Assembly (NCBI GenBank): GCA_022571825.1
Contig: JACZXC010000220.1
Span: 1-5,620 of the forward strand
Direction: 5' to 3'
Source of the DNA: Myxococcales bacterium
GTDB lineage: Bacteria > Myxococcota_A > UBA9160 > SMWR01
Length of the DNA: 5,620 nucleotides
Positions 1 through 5,522 of the stretch are shown one piece after another (position 1 is the stretch's first letter; each line of letters starts with the position of its first letter). The notes below the pieces were generated by a model. That model did not search any database. It worked only from the letters and a program-made list of their open reading frames with translations, and was not told where the DNA came from. A program made the position numbers and the translations under genes.

Positions 1-1
1 C

Positions 2-289
2 CCCGACGCGGGCAAGCCCTTCGCTCCGGTTCCCTTCGTGTGGTCCGACCAGTACGACCTGAAGATTCAGTCCGCGGGCATCATGAAACCCGATGACGAG
101 ATTCACATCGCCCATGGTTCCCTGAAAGCGCGCCGCTTCGTCGCTCTGTTCGGACGCAAGGGACGCCTCACCGGTGCCCTCGCCTTCGACCGGGGGCGTC
201 TGCTCATGGGCTACCGACGAAAGATTCGCGACGGCATCTCCTGGGACGAGGCCCTCAATTCCGCGGACTCGGCGAGCTGCGCGGACTAG
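2..289 (+). CDS. Ferredoxin-NAD(P)+ reductase-type flavoprotein, C-terminal end (partial)
   Basis: The reading frame is open from the window edge to a TAG at 287-289, giving the last 95 residues of a longer protein whose start lies outside the window. The segment PFAPVPFVWSDQYDLKIQ is the hallmark of the C-terminal reductase domain of FAD-dependent ferredoxin, rubredoxin and putidaredoxin reductases. The following pattern (DDEIHIAHGS, RRFVALFGRKGRLTGALAF, then a helical tail MGYRRKIRDGISWDEAL) also fits that domain. Known family members use FAD and NAD(P)H to reduce a small ferredoxin that feeds a cytochrome P450 or Rieske oxygenase. The FAD- and NAD-binding Rossmann motifs would be upstream and cannot be checked here. 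The gene faces a convergent membrane-protein gene, and a repeat element starts one base after its stop. An in-frame GTG at 38 lies inside the conserved WSDQYD region and is not a real start. Confidence 0.88.
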   Translation, partial: PDAGKPFAPVPFVWSDQYDLKIQSAGIMKPDDEIHIAHGSLKARRFVALFGRKGRLTGALAFDRGRLLMGYRRKIRDGISWDEALNSADSASCAD

Positions 290-290
290 C

Positions 291-326
291 CCCCGATGCG
301 GCATTGTGAACGGCGGGGAAGGCCCC
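291..326 (+). repeat. Dispersed 36-bp intergenic repeat, copy 1
   Basis: This copy begins one base after the stop of the reductase gene. It shares 32 of 36 positions with 3327-3362: an identical 16-base core CCCCGATGCGGCATTG, a variable patch, then CGGCGGGGAAG and CCCC. The four differences (positions 307, 309, 310, 322) are all transitions. The core contains the near-palindrome ATGC-G-GCAT. Both copies have the same orientation. Its role is unknown. It could be a genome-wide intergenic repeat or part of a structured RNA 3' end. Confidence 0.7.
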
Positions 327-339
327 AAGAGCTTCCCGC
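313..339 (+). terminator. Hairpin between convergent genes, possible bidirectional terminator
   Basis: GCGGGGAAG at 313-321 can pair with CTTCCCGC at 332-339, giving eight base pairs with one bulged G and a ten-base loop. The hairpin lies between the stop of the reductase (289) and the stop of the convergent membrane-protein gene (346), where a shared terminator is expected. No clean T-run follows on either strand, so intrinsic termination is uncertain. Its 5' arm is part of the dispersed repeat. Confidence 0.35.
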
Positions 340-345
340 GCGTAT

Positions 346-1695
346 TCAGTCGATTCCCGGCAGGAGATTTCCAGCGGCGTCGCGCCGACTCGCTTCGAGG
401 CCAGCGCCGAATTCTCGGTAGACCGCGTCCATTACGGCCAGGTTGTTCACGAGCATCACGGTGCACAGGACGGCAATCGCGGCGACGAAAGCCTTCCGCT
501 GGCGTCCCCAACCGTTCCAGGCCGCAGCCGTGACCCAGGCGACGAGCACGCCGTGCCAGTTCGGCGAGTAGAGGACGTACTCGCGACCATAGAGAAGGTG
601 CAGCCCGAACTGACTGGCGACACCCAGGCCCGGAGCCCAGAAGTGGATATCTACCCGCGAACGGATGGCGCCGACCACGAGCATCCCGAGTATCAGCAGG
701 GCGGCGAGGGCGCGGGGCGCGGGGGTCCAGTGCTCCCAGTCGGAGTTCTCGATGGAGAGCGACCAATAGTCGTGGCCGAAATCGCGCATCAGAAAGTCCG
801 AATAGGCGGGGCGCGGAGCCAGAAAGGAATACAGGACGAAGTGTCGAACCAGGAGCCCCGTGTGACGAAGGGGAGCGTCGCGCAGCTCGGCCACGCGGAA
901 GTAGCTGCGCGCCGACTCGAACGGGGCCGCCGCCGCAAAAGGTTCGGTTCCCGGGTACCAGCGCGACTGGAGCCTCGTGCCCACCCAGGCGAACGACACG
1001 GCGAGGGAGAGGGCCAGGGCCAGCCAGATCGCAACGGCTCGGGTGTCGACCGCCCCGCCCGCCGACCGCCACAACAGCCAACATCGCACCGCGAGTGCGA
1101 TCGCCCAGTAGACGATCTGGGTGATCGTAATGGCGAAGCAGAAGACTCCGATCAGTCCCCACGCAACCGCCTCACGCCAGCCGAGCCGTCGACCGATGCG
1201 CGCCTCCAGGAAAACCAGCGGCGCGACCGAGCCCAGACAGGAGACCGCCGCGCTCTCGGGGATGCTCGCGGCCAGAATCGACGAGAACGACACGCCGCAC
1301 ACCGCCGCCGCGGAGATACCGGCGATCCACGAGCGCCGCGACAGCGTAAACGCCAGCCACCCGACCCCGAGGGCGTTGAGGGTCACGAGGCCCGCGATCA
1401 GAATTTTCGCCGACGCCAAACGGTCTCGGCCGCCGAAAAACCGCGTGTTGATGAACTGACCCAGGGGCGCCGCGAAGAGCTTTTGCAACGGATGCACCGA
1501 CGATCGGTAGGCGGGCAACCGGGTGGTGAGGTCCGCCACCACCCGCGCCACGTCCATGTCGTAGATTCCGCTGCTGTGGCGCATTAGGTCGACGACTCGG
1601 GGCACCGACGAGGCCCGGCCGTACACGGAGAGCAAGAAAAGGGCGCCGACGACGAGAATCGCCGCCCGCAGCGCGCGCGATTTCGCGGCGCTCAT
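346..1695 (-). CDS. Polytopic membrane protein with GT-C glycosyltransferase features
   Basis: The 449-residue product starts at the ATG at 1695 and ends with TGA. It has about nine to eleven hydrophobic segments, the first near residues 9-27 and others around 95-118, 123-142, 148-164, 176-205, 220-240, 328-344, 352-368, 380-396 and 402-420. Between the first two lies a polar loop (28-93) with the acidic pair D46/D48 and a downstream HPLQKLFAAPLGQF stretch. This loop layout, the IPES segment at 145-148 and the late YGREYVLYSPNWHG stretch (369-382) recall GT-C-fold enzymes, which transfer sugars from polyprenyl-phosphate donors on the outer face of the inner membrane. I infer the fold from topology and loop character; no diagnostic catalytic signature is certain. 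No strong ribosome binding site is visible before the ATG. It stands alone, with no other envelope-polysaccharide genes nearby. Confidence 0.75.
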   Translation of the reverse strand: MSAAKSRALRAAILVVGALFLLSVYGRASSVPRVVDLMRHSSGIYDMDVARVVADLTTRLPAYRSSVHPLQKLFAAPLGQFINTRFFGGRDRLASAKILIAGLVTLNALGVGWLAFTLSRRSWIAGISAAAVCGVSFSSILAASIPESAAVSCLGSVAPLVFLEARIGRRLGWREAVAWGLIGVFCFAITITQIVYWAIALAVRCWLLWRSAGGAVDTRAVAIWLALALSLAVSFAWVGTRLQSRWYPGTEPFAAAAPFESARSYFRVAELRDAPLRHTGLLVRHFVLYSFLAPRPAYSDFLMRDFGHDYWSLSIENSDWEHWTPAPRALAALLILGMLVVGAIRSRVDIHFWAPGLGVASQFGLHLLYGREYVLYSPNWHGVLVAWVTAAAWNGWGRQRKAFVAAIAVLCTVMLVNNLAVMDAVYREFGAGLEASRRDAAGNLLPGID

Positions 1696-1722
1696 GGCGA
1701 TGATTCAATCACGGCGAGAAGA

Positions 1723-1750
1723 TTCACTCACGGTGGCAGGACGGTATAAT
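1723..1750 (+). promoter_or_regulatory. Sigma70-type promoter for the secreted-protein gene
   Basis: TATAAT at 1745-1750 is a perfect -10 hexamer. It is preceded at a 16-base spacing by TTCACT (1723-1728), which matches four of six positions of the -35 consensus. It lies in the 114-bp divergent gap between the membrane-protein gene and the secreted-protein gene and points toward the latter. Transcription would begin near 1757, leaving a leader of about 50 bases. A consensus -10 is uncommon by chance in DNA this rich in GC. Confidence 0.6.
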
Positions 1751-1809
1751 GGCCCCAGCGGGGACGCTATCCTCGAACCGGCATGTGAGAATTCCGCCCG
1801 AGGGTTCCC

Positions 1810-2421
1810 ATGGACCGAATTGACGCCATCGCCATCGTCGGAGCCATCGCGCTGGTGGCATCCGCGATGCCCGCGTCCGCGGGGGAGCGTTCCGTCCGGG
1901 TCACTTCCCTGCAGCAGCGCTGGCATTACCTCGACGTGAGTCTCAGCCCGGGCTCCCTTCGATTCTTCTTCCCCGATAACGATGTCTGCCGCAAGATCCT
2001 TCGCCGGGATGCGGAGGTCATCTACGTCAAGCGGGGACCGCTCGGAGAGGTGCAGAACGAAGCCGGCGAGCGCTGCGAACCGGTTGGGATCGCGTCGCTG
2101 CGAGCGTGGCGCGACCGGAGCTTCCGACCGCGAACCCAGACCCCGGTTCCCCGCTCCCACGCGACCTTCGAGGTCGTACACCGGGATGGCGAGCTCGCCT
2201 ATGCCCGCGGGCGGTTCATTCTGGCGTCACGGGTCGGTTGGACGAACGTCGACGACACCATCGCCATCCTTCCTGACACCCAAGGCTGTCAGAAGACGAT
2301 CGAGAGCGGCATCGGTTCGATCGAGTTCCGCTACAGCGGCAAGGTTCCCTACCGCTTGGTCGCGGGGGGCGAGGACTGCCCGATCGTGGGCTTCGTGCGT
2401 CCGGCGACAGCCGAGAACTGA
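1810..2421 (+). CDS. Secreted protein of unknown function with a duplicated two-cysteine module
   Basis: The 203-residue product begins at an ATG preceded by AGGG five bases upstream (1801-1804). Residues 5-24 form a signal peptide (hydrophobic IAIVGAIALVASAM, then ASA before G25), so the mature protein is probably periplasmic or exported. It has exactly four cysteines, C60, C89, C160 and C190. They fall in two similar halves: FPDNDVCRKI with ERCEPVGI, and LPDTQGCQKTI with EDCPIVGF. The Cys-Cys distances are 29 and 30 residues. This suggests an ancient internal duplication with one disulfide per half. I do not recognise the family. The gene has its own promoter and ends 13 bp from the convergent zinc-ribbon gene, so it is probably a single-gene unit. 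Confidence 0.78.
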   Translation: MDRIDAIAIVGAIALVASAMPASAGERSVRVTSLQQRWHYLDVSLSPGSLRFFFPDNDVCRKILRRDAEVIYVKRGPLGEVQNEAGERCEPVGIASLRAWRDRSFRPRTQTPVPRSHATFEVVHRDGELAYARGRFILASRVGWTNVDDTIAILPDTQGCQKTIESGIGSIEFRYSGKVPYRLVAGGEDCPIVGFVRPATAEN

Positions 2422-2434
2422 GGGCGCCGAGGCG

Positions 2435-3163
2435 TCAGGCTTCCACCACGTCGAAGCAGAGCGCCATGCGATAGGTGCGGATCCCGACGTTCTCGGGCAA
2501 CGCCGCAGCCGCGTACAGAAGGGTTTCGGGGACGGACTCGACCAGGATCAGTCCGCGCACCGTTTGCTCGCCGGCGTCGAGGCGCTTCTGGACCCAGCCC
2601 ATTCGCTGGAGTACCGACGCGGCCAGTTCTGCTTCCTTGCCGGACTCCGCCACCAGGATCACGACCAGAGCTTCCTTGGCGTCGCGGGCCAGGAGATCGA
2701 TTTTTCCGACCGGCGTGGGATAGCCCACCCCCACCAACTTTCCCGCTTTGTCCGTATAGATTTCCAGTCCCGGCTCGATCCGTTCCGGATCTTCGGCGAT
2801 GAGTGCGCGAATCTGGGCCGCCGACGGAGGCGCCGAACCAGCGGCCTCGGTCTCCTGGACGGGAGCCCGAGCGATGGGGACGCTGAGCTCGATCTCCGGC
2901 TCCTCCATCTGCGCCTCCGAGTCCGGCGACACATCCCCGGAATCCGTCGCGTCCGGCGACAGATCCCCGGAGCCCGTCGCGTCCGGCGACAGATCCCCGG
3001 AGCCCGTCGAGTCCAGCGAGGACGAGGACATCAGCTTCGACTTCGCCTTGGCACCGCCCGCCGCCTTGCCGCCCCTGCGCGCCCGTCGCCGCCCGCAGTT
3101 GGGGCACGACCGATCCTGTTCCTGAAGCTTCGTGCTGCAGTTCGGGCAGGCTATCGAAGACAC
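2435..3163 (-). CDS. Zinc-ribbon protein with acidic repeats and a degenerate NucS-like (DUF91) domain
   Basis: I start this 242-residue protein at a GTG (3163) because GGGGGAG lies seven bases upstream and the zinc ribbon begins immediately after; the frame is open up to 3340, but that extension lacks protein-like character. Order of parts: a four-cysteine zinc ribbon CPNC...CPNC (C6, C9, C20, C23); a basic stretch (25-43); three 10-residue acidic repeats ending SGDLSPD (52-81); a Pro/Glu-rich linker; then a C-terminal domain (about 130-240). That domain matches the RecB-like nuclease fold of NucS: EPGLEIY, TPVGKIDLLARD, VVI, MGWVQKRL, VRGLILV and a tyrosine-containing end. The expected catalytic Glu and Lys (D-x13-E-x-K) are L170 and A172 here, with D156 kept, and the QxxxY motif is S183/R187. 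It is therefore probably a non-catalytic, perhaps nucleic-acid-binding, derivative. Location is cytoplasmic; its role is unknown. Confidence 0.8.
   Translation of the reverse strand: MSSIACPNCSTKLQEQDRSCPNCGRRRARRGGKAAGGAKAKSKLMSSSSLDSTGSGDLSPDATGSGDLSPDATDSGDVSPDSEAQMEEPEIELSVPIARAPVQETEAAGSAPPSAAQIRALIAEDPERIEPGLEIYTDKAGKLVGVGYPTPVGKIDLLARDAKEALVVILVAESGKEAELAASVLQRMGWVQKRLDAGEQTVRGLILVESVPETLLYAAAALPENVGIRTYRMALCFDVVEA
2921..3010 (-). repeat. Three tandem in-frame 30-bp repeats within the zinc-ribbon gene
   Basis: Three consecutive 30-base units (2921-2950, 2951-2980, 2981-3010) encode the 10-residue units STGSGDLSPD, ATGSGDLSPD and ATDSGDVSPD. The second and third units differ by one base, and the first differs from the second by three. 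The array stays in frame, so gain or loss of a unit would change only the length of the disordered acidic linker. A partial fourth match continues at 3011-3018. Confidence 0.9.
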
Positions 3164-3170
3164 GCCATGG

Positions 3171-3177
3171 CTCCCCC
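3171..3177 (-). promoter_or_regulatory. Ribosome binding site that decides the GTG start of the zinc-ribbon gene
   Basis: On the minus strand GGGGGAG stands seven bases before the GTG at 3163. A nearby ATG (minus, starting at 3169) is in another frame and hits a stop after five codons. The GTG is therefore the best-supported start and places the first zinc-ribbon cysteine at residue 6. Confidence 0.5.
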
Positions 3178-3326
3178 GGGCCCAGCGGGCTCTGTCGGTG
3201 TATCGGCTCGCCGCCTCTCTCCCCGGAGCGATTCCTGGAGGGACGCACTGGGCCTGCCCCACCGTGAATTCGACAAATACTGAAACTCCTCGAAGCGCCG
3301 GGGGAACCCCGCGGCCCACCCGTTGA

Positions 3327-3362
3327 CCCCGATGCGGCATTGCGGGCGGCGGGGAAGACCCC
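3327..3362 (+). repeat. Dispersed 36-bp intergenic repeat, copy 2
   Basis: This is the second copy of the element at 291-326, with the same orientation and 32 of 36 identical positions. It lies in the 241-bp gap between the divergent zinc-ribbon and peroxiredoxin genes, ending about 40 bases before the peroxiredoxin ATG. GGGGAAG (3351-3357) can pair with CTTTTCC (3370-3376), with two G-U pairs in RNA, so this copy can also form a hairpin just downstream although its 3' arm differs from that of copy 1. The rest of the gap (3164-3326) holds a short AT-rich patch near 3264-3295, but I see no clear promoter there. Confidence 0.7.
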
Positions 3363-3404
3363 CGGGGCCCTTTTCCAATCTCGGATCGGGGCTAGCTTCC
3401 CGTC

Positions 3405-3863
3405 ATGGCAACCATCGGCGACGTGGGCGACCCCGCCCCGGATTTCAGCCTTCCCTCGACCGAGGGGACGATTTCGCTCTCGGAGCGCCTGAAGCAACGG
3501 GCGGTCCTCTTGGTGTTCTACCCGGGCGATGACACCCCCGTCTGTACCAAGCAGCTCTGCGACTACCGCGATCACCTCGGCGAATTTTCCGATCTGGGTG
3601 TCGACGTCCTGGCGATCAATCCACAGAGCCTGAAATCCCACGAGCGTTTTGCCAAGAAGCACAGCCTCCCGTTCCCGTTGCTATCGGATCCGGACAAGTC
3701 GGTGTGTCGTGACTACGACGCCGTGGGATTCCTGGGCATGACCCGGCGCGCCCTGGTTCTGATCGGCAGGGATGGGAAGATCCGCTGGCGACGGACCGAT
3801 TTTCCCGTGTTTCGACGGACGGCGGAACAGCTGCGCCAGGTGATTGCGAATCTCGAACTCTAG
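3405..3863 (+). CDS. bcp: Thiol peroxidase of the Bcp/PrxQ peroxiredoxin family
   Basis: The 152-residue product is full length for Bcp/PrxQ peroxiredoxins, cytoplasmic enzymes that reduce hydrogen peroxide and organic hydroperoxides using thioredoxin. The active-site segment FYPGDDTPVCTKQLC places the peroxidatic cysteine at C47, with P40 and T44 in their family positions. The resolving cysteine is at C52, the five-residue spacing typical of the alpha2-type PrxQ group. R115 fits the conserved active-site arginine. The start VGDPAPDFSLPSTEG and the late stretch LIGRDGKIRW are also standard. A third cysteine, C101, is not part of the usual mechanism. The ATG at 3405 has no good Shine-Dalgarno sequence. 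The gene stands alone between a divergent and a convergent neighbour, 33 bp from the stop of the latter. Confidence 0.95.
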   Translation: MATIGDVGDPAPDFSLPSTEGTISLSERLKQRAVLLVFYPGDDTPVCTKQLCDYRDHLGEFSDLGVDVLAINPQSLKSHERFAKKHSLPFPLLSDPDKSVCRDYDAVGFLGMTRRALVLIGRDGKIRWRRTDFPVFRRTAEQLRQVIANLEL

Positions 3864-3896
3864 CTCGACGGGTGTCGGCGACCGGCGGCAGGCGAA

Positions 3897-4550
3897 TTAG
3901 CGGCCGAGAACCAGCGCGCGCATCCAGCGCCCGGCCGTTCCGAATCCCGGACGAAGTCGGAGTTGGCGCCCACGCACCCGCCGCAGCGATCGCCCGCGGG
4001 TCCGGCCGGCCAGCCCGTCGAGGAGCCCCAACGCCTGGCGAACGCCTCCCGACCGCGAGAGCAGACCCGCCAGATCGAGGGTCCCCTCGAGGTGATAGGG
4101 CTCGACCTCCTGGACCAGCAGGAGCAGGCGGATCGCCTGGGAGCGATACTTGCGAGAGCGGAACCGGCGTCGTCCCTCCAGTAGCGTCTGCACCGCATCG
4201 GCTTGCAGTTGGCGCTTCACCTGAAACTCGGCCAGCTCCGCCCACAGCTCGACGTGCAGCGGCATGTAGCTCAGCGCTTCGCGATAGAGACCCCCGACCT
4301 GCTCCGAAAAGCCGTCGCGCATGAGGGCGGAAAGGACCACCGAGTAGCTCGCCTTGGCCTCGGACTCCTGCTTCGTCTGAGCCAGGAGCGGGGCCAGCTT
4401 CCGGTGTAGCTCTGTGCTCTTGGGTTCGTGTTCGAGCACCTGCCGGTACAGGGTGATGGCCTTCTTGTACTTCCGCTTCTCCCGGGCCTGTGCCGCCCGG
4501 GTCATGATTCGGCGGCGGTCGTAGTGGGTCTTTCCGAGGAGCGGACTCAT
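3897..4550 (-). CDS. Tetratricopeptide-repeat (TPR) protein
   Basis: The 217-residue product starts at an ATG (4550) with AGAGG five bases upstream. Residues 16-182 form successive helix pairs of TPR type, clearest at 16-45 (AQAREKRKYKKAITLYRQVL followed by EHEP) and then about 46-75, 80-112, 113-150 and 154-182. The E-P ends of repeats (HEP, VEP) and the small and aromatic residues at TPR positions support this. The last 35 residues are strongly basic, with many Arg. No signal peptide or membrane segment is present, so it is probably a cytoplasmic scaffold for protein contacts. The partner is unknown. It lies 139 bp downstream of the hydrolase gene on the same strand, but a terminator-like hairpin in the gap argues for separate transcription. 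Confidence 0.82.
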   Translation of the reverse strand: MSPLLGKTHYDRRRIMTRAAQAREKRKYKKAITLYRQVLEHEPKSTELHRKLAPLLAQTKQESEAKASYSVVLSALMRDGFSEQVGGLYREALSYMPLHVELWAELAEFQVKRQLQADAVQTLLEGRRRFRSRKYRSQAIRLLLLVQEVEPYHLEGTLDLAGLLSRSGGVRQALGLLDGLAGRTRGRSLRRVRGRQLRLRPGFGTAGRWMRALVLGR

Positions 4551-4580
4551 CGAGGCCTCTTTGGGAGACAGCGCACCATG

Positions 4581-4605
4581 GATAGGGCGCCACGCGCATC
4601 CTATC
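4581..4605 (-). promoter_or_regulatory. Strong hairpin in the leader of the TPR gene
   Basis: GATAGG plus GCGC (4581-4590) pairs with GCGC (4594-4597) and CCTATC (4600-4605): ten base pairs, a three-base loop and a two-base bulge. It sits about 30 bases before the TPR start codon. No T-run follows on either strand, so it is not a typical terminator. It may be an RNA leader structure or an operator. Confidence 0.4.
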
Positions 4606-4651
4606 GGCTGCGCGGACCCGGATCCGAAGATTCAATCGCGCGGGTCGGAGC

Positions 4652-4678
4652 TTTAAAATCCGGTCCGAGGGCCACCGG
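4652..4678 (-). terminator. Probable intrinsic terminator of the hydrolase gene
   Basis: Read on the minus strand, eleven bases after the hydrolase stop, CCGGT and CC pair with GG and ACCGG (4660-4678) around a three-base loop with a two-base bulge. ATTTTAAA follows directly (4659-4652). A GC stem followed by a short T-run is the expected form of a rho-independent terminator, though the T-run is short. Confidence 0.55.
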
Positions 4679-4689
4679 TGTCGCGGCTC

Positions 4690-5385
4690 CTACGGGGTGT
4701 CGACCTCGCCCAGGAACTTCACGAGCCCCGCGTGGAACATCTTCGGCTGATCGAGATACGCGGGGTGCCTCGCACCGGGAAGGATGAGGATGCGCGCATC
4801 CCGGAAGCAAGCGGCCAGAACCTGGGCCTGGGACGGCGGGAACAAGCGATCCTGCTCACCCCAGACCACCAGGATTTTGACGGGACTGTCCTTGATTCGT
4901 TTCGCGTATTCGGGCGCTCGCACCGGCGCGATCGGCACGTATCCGGAGACGAGATCCGGGCGTTCCAGAATCAGTGGAAAACTGAAGCTGCCACTCATCG
5001 ATGGAGAAACGACCACGGGCTTACCGATGTCGAGCATCGGGAGAAAGTCGATCAGGAACTCGGCGGGCTTCACGCGCACGCCCTTCACGCCCTTTGACTT
5101 GCCGTATCCGGGAAGGTCGATCGCGACGGCGCGATAACCGGCCGCTGCGAGCACGTCCAGGGTCCCCAGTTCCTGCCACGTCGCCGAGTCGAAGGCGGCA
5201 CCGTGCAGCAGCAGGACGGAGCGCGAACCCGTCGGCCCCGCGCTCCGCACGTGAATCTTCTGACCTCGGTAATTCATGTCAGCTTCGCGGACTTCGACCG
5301 CGGTTGCCGGTGCATGAGCCCAACTGATGACGAACACGGCAAGACACGCTCGTCCTCGCGCAAGAACCTCGCAACTCGCCTTCAC
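4690..5385 (-). CDS. Exported alpha/beta hydrolase of the ABHD14 type
   Basis: Counting from the GTG at 5385, the product has 231 residues. A basic N-terminus and hydrophobic ACLAVFVISWAHA (13-25) followed by PATA suggest a signal peptide cleaved near residue 29. The rest is one alpha/beta hydrolase domain: LLLHGAAF (oxyanion strand, 58-65), LGTLDVLAAAGYRAVAIDLPG (73-93), nucleophile elbow SPSMSG with S129, GEQD with the acid D179, and GARHPAYLDQP with H207. The Ser-Pro-Ser-x-Ser-Gly elbow, the WQELGTL segment and HPAYLDQP closely recall animal ABHD14A/B, whereas most hydrolases have GxSxG. Human ABHD14B is reported to act on acetyl-lysine, but the substrate here cannot be inferred. GTG 5385 has GGGGTG six bases upstream. 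Another in-frame GTG at 5415 would add ten residues and has no ribosome site. The gene is divergent from the membrane-protein gene at 5523. Confidence 0.85.
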   Translation of the reverse strand: MKASCEVLARGRACLAVFVISWAHAPATAVEVREADMNYRGQKIHVRSAGPTGSRSVLLLHGAAFDSATWQELGTLDVLAAAGYRAVAIDLPGYGKSKGVKGVRVKPAEFLIDFLPMLDIGKPVVVSPSMSGSFSFPLILERPDLVSGYVPIAPVRAPEYAKRIKDSPVKILVVWGEQDRLFPPSQAQVLAACFRDARILILPGARHPAYLDQPKMFHAGLVKFLGEVDTP

Positions 5386-5420
5386 GGCTGACACCCCGAG
5401 TGCGGTGAACCCCACTCACT

Positions 5421-5435
5421 AACCGAATGCCGGTT
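5421..5435. promoter_or_regulatory. Perfect inverted repeat in a divergent intergenic region
   Basis: AACCG-AATGC-CGGTT is a perfect 5-bp inverted repeat with a five-base centre. It lies between the divergent hydrolase and membrane-protein genes. A second, wider pair, CCACACG (5450-5456) and CGTGTGG (5486-5492), lies in the same gap. Either could be an operator, but such short repeats also arise by chance. Confidence 0.25.
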
Positions 5436-5522
5436 CCGATGCGGTCGGTCCACACGAACGCAGCGTTTCCGGTCTCGACGACCACCGTGTGGAGGCACGC
5501 CTCGTGAGACGAAGGCTGCTCC

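Noticed and set aside
553..1587. A 344-residue plus-strand open frame opposite the membrane-protein gene
   Set aside because: Its product is rich in Arg, Pro, Gly and Gln with no domain-like pattern. The opposite strand encodes a clear polytopic membrane protein, so this is a GC-driven shadow frame.
2921..3010. A possible CRISPR array because of 30-base repeats
   Set aside because: The units are directly contiguous with no spacers, and they are in frame inside a coding sequence.
1982..3283. A 433-residue plus-strand open frame spanning the secreted-protein and zinc-ribbon genes
   Set aside because: It overlaps two better-supported genes in other frames, and its product is Arg/Ser-rich low complexity.
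3164..3340. Upstream extension of the zinc-ribbon reading frame to 3340
   Set aside because: The extra 59 residues lack conserved features and run into the dispersed repeat copy, while a good ribosome site precedes the GTG at 3163.
2349..3662. A 437-residue minus-strand open frame
   Set aside because: It overlaps the zinc-ribbon gene in another frame and the peroxiredoxin gene on the opposite strand, and shows no recognisable domain.
3866..3877. CGAC-GGGT-GTCG hairpin between the convergent peroxiredoxin and TPR genes
   Set aside because: A four-base stem without a T-run is too weak to call a terminator.
4547..4579. A 10-codon leader reading frame (minus) whose TGA overlaps the TPR start as ATGA
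   Set aside because: It has no ribosome binding site, and its peptide (MVRCLPKRPR) has no run of one amino acid that would suggest attenuation. The overlap may be chance.
5386..5415. Extension of the hydrolase to the GTG at 5415
   Set aside because: No ribosome binding site precedes it. It would also put over 20 residues before the hydrophobic core of the signal peptide, though it cannot be excluded.
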